The position numbers were made by a program, and so were the translations under genes. From JBDRGC01 sp043818215 (GTDB lineage Bacteria > Chloroflexota > Anaerolineae > Anaerolineales > UBA11858), in the NCBI GenBank assembly GCA_043818215.1, contig JBDRGC010000482.1, positions 1 to 19,144 on the forward strand: a DNA stretch of 19,144 nucleotides. Direction: 5' to 3'. This document shows positions 8,734-14,490 of the stretch, piece after piece; position 1 is the stretch's first letter; each line of letters begins with the position of its first letter. The notes beneath the pieces are model-generated. The model worked only from the letters and a program-made list of their open reading frames with translations, did not search any database and was not told the DNA's origin.

Positions 8734-10074
8734 TCAATTCAATCTTATTTGTTTCTTCCAGTGTGCTAATGCGTCTTCATATTCAGATCTTTCAAATTGC
8801 AGCCCCTTTTCCCATAGAACCTTCGCCGTCAATAAGTGTGGCAATCCTATTTTCTTCTCCAACAAGACAATTTGTTCGCCTGATAATGTAGCACCACCAT
8901 TATTGTCTAACCCCTTTGTCAACTGGCGGTGCCCGCGCTCAATTGTTTTCATAAATCGCGGTCGTTGATCCGAAAAATAATCCAACACGCGCGCCTGAGT
9001 TTTAGTATCTGATTCCGCTGTATGTACCACTTCAGCTACACAATCCAGTACTGCAGGAATAAAGTTCTGCGATTCGATACCGAGGAAGATTTGCCGCGTA
9101 ATGATACCTCGAATGAGCAGCTTGATGATCCGTGCCCGGCCATCCTTGCCCGGCGGCGGCGCGCCATCAGCTACAAGCAAATACAATGCTTTGAGATGGT
9201 CGGCAATCACGCGCACACTGGCAGCAACTAACGATTCATCCCGATCATTTGCATCCACAAAACCATGTATCGCATCGATAATCGGTTTATAGCCATCAAT
9301 ATCAAAAACCGACTTTTTTCCCTGCAAGATCATGGCTACGCGTTCTGTCCCAATGACTGTTTCCGAAAATGGGTCATCCATAGACTCGAACTTGCCATTA
9401 TCGGGGTTTAATTCATAGCGAATAAACAAGGAATTCGAGAACTCTACAAAGCGTCCACATTTACATCCCGGGCGGCAATTTGACCCACAAGCTTTATCTT
9501 TGCCCTTATCGAAAAACAACTCGGTATTAGGGCCACTCCTCTGCGTTGTCTCTTCTCCGTTAATGCCTCCACCTTGCACCCAATAATTATCCCCATACCC
9601 TAACCCAATAATCCGTTCCAGAGGTAACCCTGTATCCACCCAGGCCTGGTAGATTACTTCATCCTCTGGCAGATCATCATTCAGAACTCTTCCGCCTCCA
9701 AAATACGTCGCCCAAAGACAGTCTCGATCAATTCCCATAACCGAAGTCGCCAGTTGCCACATTCGCTGTACAGTCTCTACCTTGCCGTTAGGTCCGAATT
9801 TAAAAGCCCCCGGCATCTCAAAAATACTGAGATGATAATCATCGATTCCCACTTTATCAAGATCGAAATGACGAAAGCAATCCTGTACCAGAACAAATTG
9901 ATTACTATCTCTAACTTGCAAACGAGCCAAAGATTGTTCCACTTGGACCAAGCCGGCGCTCATCACAAAGGACATTGGAATGGAATCATCCAACATAGGG
10001 GCGCGAGGTAACACACGGTGCCCCATAGAGGCATAAAAATCCACAAATCGTTGACGTATCTCCAATGAATTCAT
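8734..10074 (-). CDS. Alanyl-tRNA synthetase-like protein, catalytic/tRNA-recognition part only
   Basis: A 446-residue protein matching the N-terminal half of AlaRS (a class II synthetase, usually about 870-900 residues). It has EIRQRFVDFYASMGH at the start, SAGLVQ, the motif-2-like QDCFRHFDLDKVG, FEMPGAFKFG, SGPNTELFFD, and a CX3CX3CXC cluster with GRFVEFSN that resembles the insert of archaeal-type AlaRS. Then come ERVAMILQGKKSVFDID and the helical RVIADHLKALYLLVADG region that in AlaRS contacts the tRNA acceptor stem. The editing domain and the C-terminal C-Ala domain are absent. It could charge tRNA-Ala without proofreading or aminoacylate another acceptor; function is unknown. The ATG at 10074 is preferred over a TTG at 10092 because the family starts just before EIR; no good ribosome site is seen. 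It is first in the signalling cluster, behind the 22-bp repeat array. Confidence 0.85.
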   Translation of the reverse strand: MNSLEIRQRFVDFYASMGHRVLPRAPMLDDSIPMSFVMSAGLVQVEQSLARLQVRDSNQFVLVQDCFRHFDLDKVGIDDYHLSIFEMPGAFKFGPNGKVETVQRMWQLATSVMGIDRDCLWATYFGGGRVLNDDLPEDEVIYQAWVDTGLPLERIIGLGYGDNYWVQGGGINGEETTQRSGPNTELFFDKGKDKACGSNCRPGCKCGRFVEFSNSLFIRYELNPDNGKFESMDDPFSETVIGTERVAMILQGKKSVFDIDGYKPIIDAIHGFVDANDRDESLVAASVRVIADHLKALYLLVADGAPPPGKDGRARIIKLLIRGIITRQIFLGIESQNFIPAVLDCVAEVVHTAESDTKTQARVLDYFSDQRPRFMKTIERGHRQLTKGLDNNGGATLSGEQIVLLEKKIGLPHLLTAKVLWEKGLQFERSEYEDALAHWKKQIRLN

Positions 10075-10091
10075 ATTTTTTTGATCGCACA

Positions 10092-10097
10092 ATTATC
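10092..10097 (-). promoter_or_regulatory. Possible -10 box (GATAAT) for the AlaRS-like/kinase cluster
   Basis: On the reverse strand GATAAT lies in an AT-rich stretch (10075-10130) between the 22-bp repeat array and the ATG at 10074. No -35 at proper distance is clear, so if it is used an activator binding the array is plausible. The short distance to the ATG would give a very short leader. Confidence 0.2.
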
Positions 10098-10143
10098 TAA
10101 AAACTAAAATCGCAAAAACGCTAAACGTCATATCGAAGTCACT

Positions 10144-10253
10144 GAACCACTTCTCGAAGTAGTACGCACCACTTTCAAAAGTAATACGCACTACTTCGCA
10201 AAGTAGTACGCACCACTTTACAAAGTGATACTAACCACTTCTGTTGGTAATAT
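10144..10253. repeat. Five contiguous 22-bp palindromic units (operator/iteron-like array)
   Basis: Units at 10144-10165, 10166-10187, 10188-10209, 10210-10231 and 10232-10253 abut with no spacer. Each is itself a dyad: half-site (C/T)(C/T)ACTT, four variable bases, then AAGT(A/G)(G/A)T, usually bounded by GCA and TAC. Unit 3 is the best palindrome and unit 5 the most degenerate; a half-like remnant (TCGAAGTCACT) lies at 10133-10143. The 22-bp period is about two helical turns, placing all sites on one DNA face, as expected for cooperative binding of a dimeric helix-turn-helix protein. It lies between the HU gene stop and the AlaRS-like start, so it probably controls the signalling cluster. 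There are no spacers, so it is not CRISPR. Confidence 0.9.
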
Positions 10254-10278
10254 GGACAAAAAAAGGCATCCCGCAAGA

Positions 10279-10665
10279 TTAGCTGGACGCCTTCTCGAAT
10301 TCTGTATTTTTGAGAACCTTCTTGAATTCCTTGCCAGGGCGGAATTGGGAGGCCACCTTGGTGATATTGTGGGCCGTAACTGCATCAGGGGTTTCGGATC
10401 CGTCGCTCTTCAGCCGCAGTTGGAAGGTCCCAAAATCACCCAGTTCGACTATATTGCCATTTGCCAATTGCTGCGGGATAACCTGCAACAGGGCTTCTAA
10501 ACCGGCCAGCATGTCGATAGAACTGACGGTTGAAATTTGGGCAATTTGATTGGCTATATCGCGCAAAGTTACCCGCCCGGAGCTAATGTAATTTGCGTAA
10601 TATTTCTTGGGGGCTTCGGGGTTTTGCGGATTGCCTCTAGCTACTACTTTGTATTTTACGCTCAT
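10279..10665 (-). CDS. HU-family DNA-binding protein (HU-HIG-like)
   Basis: A 128-residue protein of the HU/IHF superfamily, variant with a longer N-terminus. It has KYYANYISSGRVTLRDIA, the helical part MLAGLEALLQVIPQQLANG, the beta-arm entry VELGDFGTFQL and the end FRPGKEFKKVL. These resemble the HU-HIG group I know mainly from Bacteroidota and mobile elements, so horizontal origin is possible. HU proteins bend DNA and assemble nucleoprotein complexes; this one sits directly beside the 22-bp array, so a role in the architecture of that region is conceivable but unproven. A strong AAGGAGAG ribosome site precedes the ATG. A long leader with a hairpin (10709-10758) lies upstream. The Pro-rich GNPQNPEAPKKYYA start is normal for this group. 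Confidence 0.88.
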   Translation of the reverse strand: MSVKYKVVARGNPQNPEAPKKYYANYISSGRVTLRDIANQIAQISTVSSIDMLAGLEALLQVIPQQLANGNIVELGDFGTFQLRLKSDGSETPDAVTAHNITKVASQFRPGKEFKKVLKNTEFEKASS

Positions 10666-10708
10666 TTTCTCTCCTTAATGTTTCGGTCTAGTATGCGGTT
10701 AAAACAAA

Positions 10709-10758
10709 AAATCGCCTGGGCGCGCATTGAAACAAACCAATACGCCCCAAAGCGATTT
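10709..10758 (-). promoter_or_regulatory. Leader hairpin of the HU-like gene
   Basis: A 21-bp imperfect inverted repeat (10709-10729 with 10738-10758, 17 of 21 positions paired) with an 8-base loop, centred on GGGCG/CGCCC. It lies 44 bases upstream of the HU ATG, within the presumed mRNA leader. It may be an attenuator, an RNA control element or an HU binding site. A following T-run for a classical terminator is only weakly present (TTTTTTGTTTT on the reverse strand). Confidence 0.5.
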
Positions 10759-10853
10759 GGGCATACAAACAAAAATTGGAACGATATCCCTCAGATAACA
10801 AAACGACCCGCCCTTCTAACAGAAACTGTATGTTTAACCTGCTACAATTTAGG

Positions 10854-10879
10854 ATTATATCATCAAATATAATTTCCAA
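10854..10879 (-). promoter_or_regulatory. Candidate promoter for the HU-like gene
   Basis: On the reverse strand a perfect TATAAT (10854-10859) is preceded by TTGGAA (10874-10879). The spacing is only 14, shorter than the usual 17, so the -35 assignment is doubtful. It would give a leader of about 180 nt containing the 10709-10758 hairpin. Confidence 0.3.
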
Positions 10880-10998
10880 TACAGTGAGTTCTTGTTTTGC
10901 TTCATCGGGCAGTATCGGTTGACATTGTGCCCCACAGGGGTAAACCGACGCCTGATAAACAAATCCCATTGAAATGGGTTCAACTCTCAATGCTCTTT

Positions 10999-11245
10999 CG
11001 GCGACTGTAAGTCACATCAACGAAATGCACAAAGTCCACCTTCGTGGACTGGGATATTGATCCTGTTGTATCCTCTCCAAAAAGTATGAGATTGTTCCCA
11101 ATTCGGCAGCGGAGTGTAGCGGATTAGCGTAGGGGTGTGATTGGCGAGGACGAAATCCGCTACTCCGCTATAATCCGCTGCGAGCAGTTTATCTAGCCTG
11201 CGTAGGCAGGCTTCGTGCCCCTGTTGATGTGACTTACAGTCGCCG
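10999..11245. mobile_element. MITE-like element, copy 1 (247 bp)
   Basis: Bounded by perfect 23-bp terminal inverted repeats beginning CGGCGACTGTAAG and ending CTTACAGTCGCCG. The interior is rich in secondary dyads: AGTCCAC-CTTC-GTGGACT, an AGCGGAGT(GT)AGCGGAT inverted pair and CCTGC-GTAG-GCAGG. No transposase or credible gene is inside, so it would be mobilised in trans. No clear target-site duplication is seen. Reading frames crossing it are shadows. Confidence 0.82.
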
Positions 11246-11251
11246 TACTAT

Positions 11252-11498
11252 CGGCGACTGTAAGTCACATCAACGAAATGCACAAAGTCCACCTTCGTGG
11301 ACTGGAATATTGATCCTGTTGTATCCTCTCCAAAAAGTATGAGATTGTTCCCAATTCGGCAGCGGAGTGTAGCGGATTAGCGGAGGGGTGCGGTTGGCGT
11401 GGACGAAATCCGCTACTCCGCTATAATCCGCTGCGAGCAGTTTAACTAGCCTGCGCAGGCAGGCTTCGTGCCCCTGTTGCTGTGACTTACAGTCGCCG
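11252..11498. mobile_element. MITE-like element, copy 2 (247 bp)
   Basis: Same length and orientation as copy 1 and about 97% identical (about eight substitutions, one of them in the right terminal repeat). The two copies are separated by only six bases (TACTAT). The head-to-tail order with a near-zero spacer suggests insertion beside an existing copy or tandem duplication. Confidence 0.82.
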
Positions 11499-11552
11499 TA
11501 GTAGCGATTGAAATCACAACGCGGCTGGGACTGGCCTTCATACCCACATTTC

Positions 11553-11649
11553 ATCATGCTCACCACCCCACCCACGGATTATCCCGCCTTTCTTCCCCCA
11601 CGCTCGTCTCGGGGCCGTGGCCCGACAGGATGAGCATCTCGTCTGGTGG
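11553..11649 (-). pseudogene. Orphan 3' end of MBL-fold hydrolase gene (copy R1)
   Basis: Colinear without gaps with the last 97 bp of the intact gene region 13223-13319. In the same frame it still encodes ILSGHGPETSVGEERRDNPW and a stop. It is about 92% identical to copy R2 and clearly less so to the intact gene. It lies just downstream of the TumE-family gene. With no upstream coding part it cannot be functional; it marks a past duplication or insertion boundary. Confidence 0.85.
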
Positions 11650-11668
11650 GGTTATACAATGCACAGCA

Positions 11669-12046
11669 TCACTCATCCCTTTCCAAACGTTGTCGTACAA
11701 ACAACAAAAACTCCCGTAGTGCTTCGCGCGGATCATTCGAAATTTCACTGGGGCGTACATTGTCTTCCCGGCCATCATGAAAATGCTTCGGGAAAGTCAA
11801 AATCTCGGGATGGTCAGGGGCATTGTCGTGACGATGGATCAAACCCCGAACAGATCGTTGTTCCCAGTGATAAGCATATCGTTCCCCTGAATAACTTAGC
11901 CACACATCCACGTATGTTCCATCGCGAACCAATAAGCGCAATTTCACAGGAACCGCTGCACGTCGATAGAACAGCCGCCAATCCGTGACCAAGTCCCCGA
12001 ACTCTCGCGCTGCAATGTCGGCAAGCTCACCGTAGACTTTAGACAT
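11669..12046 (-). CDS. TumE-family toxin-like protein (DUF6516-like)
   Basis: A 125-residue small basic protein with the pattern I associate with the TumE/DUF6516 family: YVDVWLSYSGERYAYHWEQR, then GLIHRHDNAPDHPEILTFP, FHDG, and a final helical segment REALREFLLFVRQRL. Known members are the toxic half of two-gene toxin-antitoxin modules; the exact activity is not evident from this sequence. The ATG overlaps the end of the upstream partner by 8 bases (ATGTCTAA), which fits a coupled two-gene operon. It is immediately followed by the orphan MBL 3' end R1. Family assignment rests on motif memory. Confidence 0.75.
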   Translation of the reverse strand: MSKVYGELADIAAREFGDLVTDWRLFYRRAAVPVKLRLLVRDGTYVDVWLSYSGERYAYHWEQRSVRGLIHRHDNAPDHPEILTFPKHFHDGREDNVRPSEISNDPREALREFLLFVRQRLERDE

Positions 12047-12332
12047 CGTCCAACAATCGCTCTAAGTGAGTAAGATGGCTTTCTAACTGCTCCCACTCAA
12101 TGGAGTTCTCCCAGGCCGGGTGGCTGTAAATTTCTCCCTGTTCGATCTCCTTTTGCAACCCGACAGCATCCATAACCCCGTAGCGATCCTGCAAGTCGGC
12201 AATATCCATTTGTGCGGCGCGCATCTCCTGCCTCAGAAAGGCTCGCACACTGCGCTGCATGAGCTTATCCGCCGATATATGCAACGCGTTAGCAACTCGT
12301 TCAACTGTGGCTGGGACTGCCATCACACTCAT
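12039..12332 (-). CDS. Antitoxin-like partner of the TumE-family gene
   Basis: A 97-residue protein, mostly helical, with an N-terminal part PATVERVANALHISADKLMQRSVRAFLRQEM that could be a small DNA-binding/dimerisation fold. The C-terminal acidic helix (SIEWEQLESHLTHLERLLDDV) is of the type that wraps a toxin. I do not recognise the family with certainty; the antitoxin role is inferred from its position as first gene, the 8-base overlap with the TumE-family gene and its acidic tail. The ATG at 12332 is chosen because AAGGAGAG lies 7 bases upstream; a TTG one codon earlier is unlikely. Confidence 0.7.
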   Translation of the reverse strand: MSVMAVPATVERVANALHISADKLMQRSVRAFLRQEMRAAQMDIADLQDRYGVMDAVGLQKEIEQGEIYSHPAWENSIEWEQLESHLTHLERLLDDV

Positions 12333-12407
12333 CAATCACTCTCCTTCATTCCGCATGCTTTTCTGATCGCCCGTAAAAAGAGTAAAATCTCCGGTACACG
12401 GATTCTA

Positions 12408-12466
12408 CGGATAACACGGATTTCTCTTTTTGTTTTATCCGTTCAATCTGTGGACCATATTTCCAC
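12408..12466. repeat. Palindromic words upstream of copy R2
   Basis: Between the TumE module (starts 12332) and copy R2 lie two inverted repeats: CGGATAA/TTATCCG (12408-12414, 12435-12441) and GTGGA/TCCAC (12450-12454, 12462-12466). The first shares its sequence with the inner hairpin of the 2811-2987 element, suggesting a dispersed palindromic repeat. It may act as terminator or promoter region of the module. Confidence 0.4.
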
Positions 12467-12488
12467 TGTTTTGCAGCACATTCAGTAT

Positions 12489-12585
12489 ATCATGCTCACC
12501 ACCCCACCCACGGATTTTCCCGCTTCTCCTCCCCCACGCTCGTCTCGGGGCCGTGGCCCGACAGGATGCGCGTCTCGTCTGGCAG
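12489..12585 (-). pseudogene. Orphan 3' end of MBL-fold hydrolase gene (copy R2)
   Basis: Gap-free match to 13223-13319 (about 86% identity). In frame it encodes LPDETRILSGHGPETSVGEE and a stop shortly after. Many differences from the intact gene are synonymous (for example in the SGHGPETS stretch), so this end diverged while it was part of a functional gene and was grafted or displaced here. It follows the YgiT/DUF4258 module. Confidence 0.87.
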
Positions 12586-12649
12586 GGGCGGCCATCCATC
12601 AATTTTTCCGCAATTACCGTGGGCGCTCATGCCAACCGCCAGAGATTGC

Positions 12650-12877
12650 TTACGCAGCAACGTACCTGCGAATATCAACTTGCACACCAGCACGAGTAGC
12701 CCGTTCGGCAGTCTGGAGCAATTGACTGGCGATGCTCTCATCTACATACGCTTCTTCACAATTGCGACAAACCTGGGCGGGAACCTGTTTAATCACTAAT
12801 GTAACCCCGTCTCGCTCCAGGGTCACCGTCGTCCAGCCCGGATGGGTCTCACCCTGCTTGCAAATCACACACTTCAT
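12650..12877 (-). CDS. YgiT/MqsA-type zinc-finger antitoxin-like protein
   Basis: A 75-residue protein with two CXXC pairs (CVIC at 3-6, CRNC at 37-40) separated by a beta-rich stretch (TTVTLERDGVTLVIKQVP) and followed by VDESIASQLLQTAERA. This is the YgiT-type zinc-finger module found as the N-terminal half of MqsA antitoxins and as small stand-alone proteins next to DUF4258 proteins. It lacks the C-terminal helix-turn-helix DNA-binding domain of full MqsA, so self-regulation at DNA level would need another factor. Its ATG overlaps the stop of the DUF4258 gene (ATGA, 4 bases), so the two form one coupled pair. Confidence 0.88.
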   Translation of the reverse strand: MKCVICKQGETHPGWTTVTLERDGVTLVIKQVPAQVCRNCEEAYVDESIASQLLQTAERATRAGVQVDIRRYVAA

Positions 12878-13158
12878 TTCTTCCTCCGTTTGAAATCAGC
12901 TTCCCATTTATCCTGGTCTGGCTCATAAACTGTAATGACAATGATCTCATTTGTATCCGCATTATGGGCTGCTACCACATGCAAAATGCGTGAGCTGCTC
13001 CAGCCGAGAATTAATTGGCTGGGGTAGGGTTTATCTTCCGGATAATCCTCAATCACTATTCCCGTTTCCAACACTGTGCGCACATCTGTCCGGCTGACGT
13101 GTCGCTTGTACATACGCTGTAAAGCATGGATGCGAAAGATCAAACCTCTATTTCTCAT
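12874..13158 (-). CDS. DUF4258 toxin-like protein
   Basis: A 94-residue protein with the DUF4258 pattern: FRIHALQRMYKRHVSRTDV, VLETGIVIEDYPEDKPYPSQL, LGWSSSRILHVVAAHNA, then IIVITVYEPDQDKWEADFKR. DUF4258 proteins occur almost always beside YgiT-type zinc-finger proteins and are thought to be the toxic partner (an RNase-like fold is suspected). The start is set at the ATG at 13158, which fits the family's N-terminus and has AAGGGG and CAGG upstream; a TTG at 13179 would add seven residues. It lies 65 bp downstream of the MBL gene, on the same strand. Confidence 0.86.
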   Translation of the reverse strand: MRNRGLIFRIHALQRMYKRHVSRTDVRTVLETGIVIEDYPEDKPYPSQLILGWSSSRILHVVAAHNADTNEIIVITVYEPDQDKWEADFKRRKK

Positions 13159-13223
13159 AACCTGATTCCCCTTGTACAATAAGCCTCACACTCATCATTC
13201 ACGCTCCTTCAGACCATATTTTA

Positions 13224-13865
13224 TCATGCCCCCCACCCCACCCACGGATTCTCCCGCCGCTCCTGCCCCACACTCGTCTCCGGGCCGTGACCGGAAAGGA
13301 TGCGCGTCTCATCCGGCAGGGACATCACCTGCTCACGGATGCTCTCCATCAGGGTGTCGAAGTCGCCGCCGGGCAGGTCAGTGCGGCCGATACCGGATTG
13401 GAAGATGACATCTCCGCTGAAAAGTACGGACTCCGCGGCGCAGTAGAATATCACATGGCCCAAAGAGTGCCCAGGGGCGTGGCGGACTTCGAATTGGTAA
13501 CTCCCCAGGCGCAGAACCTGACCGGGGGATAATTCCACATCCGGGTCGGGGGCCGGGGTCAGGCGCAGGCCGAAGAAAGGTGCGCCGCCCTGTGCCCGCC
13601 AGAGCGGGAGGTCAGCGGGGTGCAGGGCAACGCGCGGGGGCGGATCAAGGCCCTCCACAATGGCACCCACGCCGCCAATATGATCGAAATGAGCGTGTGT
13701 CACCCACAACTGGCGGATATTCCAACCAAGCTTCTCGGCCTCGGCCAAAATGAGATGCCCATCCCAGGCCGGGTCAATGACGGCAGCTTCTCCGGTGTCG
13801 GAGTCGGCTATCAAGTAAGCGTTAGTAAAAGCGGGACTTAAAACGAGGTGTGTGATTTTTAGCAT
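13224..13865 (-). CDS. MBL-fold metallo-hydrolase (glyoxalase II-like)
   Basis: A 213-residue single-domain metallo-beta-lactamase-fold enzyme with a complete metal site: THAHFDHIGG (H57, H59, D61, H62), H133 in HAPGHSLGH, D152 in FSGDVIF and H193 in LSGHGPET. The compact length and FQSGIGRTDLPGGD loop match the glyoxalase II-like/YcbL group that hydrolyses thioesters or related substrates; the true substrate is unknown. No signal peptide is present, so it is cytosolic. No strong ribosome site is visible before the ATG; an 8-bp tandem repeat begins seven bases upstream of the start. Its last 30 codons exist in two further diverged copies downstream (R1, R2), each behind a toxin-antitoxin-like module, so its 3' end has served as an insertion point. 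Confidence 0.93.
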   Translation of the reverse strand: MLKITHLVLSPAFTNAYLIADSDTGEAAVIDPAWDGHLILAEAEKLGWNIRQLWVTHAHFDHIGGVGAIVEGLDPPPRVALHPADLPLWRAQGGAPFFGLRLTPAPDPDVELSPGQVLRLGSYQFEVRHAPGHSLGHVIFYCAAESVLFSGDVIFQSGIGRTDLPGGDFDTLMESIREQVMSLPDETRILSGHGPETSVGQERRENPWVGWGA

Positions 13866-13872
13866 AGTTTGA

Positions 13873-13928
13873 GAGTGTGCGAGTGTGCGAGTGTGCGAGT
13901 CAGCGAGTCAGCGAGTCGGCGAGTCAGC
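13873..13928. repeat. 8-bp tandem repeat (GAGTGTGC/GAGTCAGC), seven units
   Basis: Three GAGTGTGC units are followed by GAGTCAGC, GAGTCAGC, GAGTCGGC and GAGTCAGC without interruption. It lies just upstream of the MBL gene start and merges into the direct repeat copy at 13911-13962. Confidence 0.92.
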
Positions 13929-13962
13929 GAACTCACCTGATCCCTGATCCCTAGCCCCGGAT
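13911..13962. repeat. 52-bp direct repeat flanking the RHH/DUF5678 gene, left copy
   Basis: Matches 14408-14459 at a constant offset of 497 bp with roughly nine mismatches, including the shared blocks GAGTCGGCGAGTCAG, CACCTGAT and TGATCCCTAG. It ends where the truncated partner reading frame stops being gene-like. Confidence 0.8.
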
Positions 13963-14007
13963 CACTGGAAATGGAGGCTGATAATTGCTATCGTAGGGAT
14001 ACTTCAT
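13951..14007 (-). pseudogene. Truncated second gene of the RHH/DUF5678 module
   Basis: Two nucleotides after the stop region of the upstream gene (TAA-GCT-ATG) an ATG opens with a GGAAGAA ribosome site, encoding MKYPYDSNYQPPFPVIRG and then a TAG inside the duplicated repeat. The Y-D-x-x-Y-x-P-P-x-P-V start resembles the N-terminus of small retropepsin-like aspartic proteases that I recall beside DUF5678 genes; this is a memory-based guess. The gene appears cut off by the repeat at about 13962, leaving the upstream gene without its partner. Confidence 0.5.
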
Positions 14008-14010
14008 AGC

Positions 14011-14376
14011 TTATTCTTCCCCAGCACGAAAGCCACGGCGCGTGAGAGGATGTTCATACGCATCTTCCACCAATGTGATCATAACAGGCTTTTGACCAAA
14101 GTGTTTGCGCACACGCTGACGTAACGCCCGGAAATCCCGATCTTGATCCACAACCTGTCCATTACGCATAGCAATGTACTGCCCCAAGTACTGCGCTTTC
14201 AATTCTTCATGACGCTGGTGGTAAACCCTGGTTTCTGCAGAAACTTTCCTGCGGTCTAATTCCCATAGATAATAACGAAGCGATTGGGCCAGCAAATCAT
14301 TAATGCTGGAACCCTGCTCCAAAGCAACTTCTTCGACACGTCTGTACAATTTGGATTCCACAGCTACTGCTTGCAT
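14011..14376 (-). CDS. Ribbon-helix-helix/DUF5678-like protein (antitoxin-like)
   Basis: A 121-residue protein. Residues 1-40 look like a ribbon-helix-helix DNA-binding unit (AVAVESKLYRRVEEVALEQGSS then INDLLAQSLRYYLWE). After a linker, YLGQYIAMRNGQVVDQDRDFRALRQRVR and the end KPVMITLVED fit a DUF5678-like domain. Such proteins are usually the first gene of two-gene modules with a PIN-type or aspartic protease-like partner. Here only a stub of the partner remains (13951-14007). GGAG and GGAAG lie just before the ATG. The gene is bracketed by 52-bp direct repeats, suggesting that it was inserted or rearranged as a unit. Substrate or target is unknown. Confidence 0.75.
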   Translation of the reverse strand: MQAVAVESKLYRRVEEVALEQGSSINDLLAQSLRYYLWELDRRKVSAETRVYHQRHEELKAQYLGQYIAMRNGQVVDQDRDFRALRQRVRKHFGQKPVMITLVEDAYEHPLTRRGFRAGEE

Positions 14377-14407
14377 CTTCCTACTCCTATTTAGATTCAG
14401 TGAGTCA

Positions 14408-14459
14408 ACGAGTCGGCGAGTCAGTCAACCCACCTGATTCTTGATCCCTAGTCCCTGAT
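14408..14459. repeat. 52-bp direct repeat flanking the RHH/DUF5678 gene, right copy
   Basis: Partner of 13911-13962. It includes three units of the 8-bp GAGTCAGC-like repeat (14402-14425) and the TGATCCCTAG block. It lies between the RHH gene start and the lyase promoter region. Confidence 0.8.
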
Positions 14460-14490
14460 ATCTGTCTACCTTACACCTGCCTTATTATAC

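Noticed and set aside
10144..10253. CRISPR array
   Set aside because: The 22-bp units abut directly without spacers and are imperfect palindromes; no cas genes are nearby.
10688..10990. A 100-codon minus-strand reading frame between the HU gene and the MITE pair
   Set aside because: Composition is not protein-like, it overlaps the HU leader hairpin and candidate promoter, it has no ribosome site, and no family resemblance is visible.
11270..11575. A 101-codon minus-strand reading frame across MITE copy 2
   Set aside because: It lies almost wholly inside the 247-bp element, whose twin does not keep an equivalent gene context; the structure of the element explains the open frame.
11560..12741. 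Two small minus-strand genes ending in the SGHGPETSVG motif (11560-11778 and 12496-12741)
   Set aside because: Only the last about 30 codons match the MBL family; the upstream codons run antisense to or out of frame with the TumE-family and YgiT genes. They are orphan gene ends, recorded as R1 and R2.
11553..13319. Integron with attC sites between toxin-antitoxin cassettes
   Set aside because: The repeats are coding 3' ends in frame with the MBL gene, they lack the GTTRRRY/RYYYAAC boxes and attC-type folding, and no integrase gene is present.
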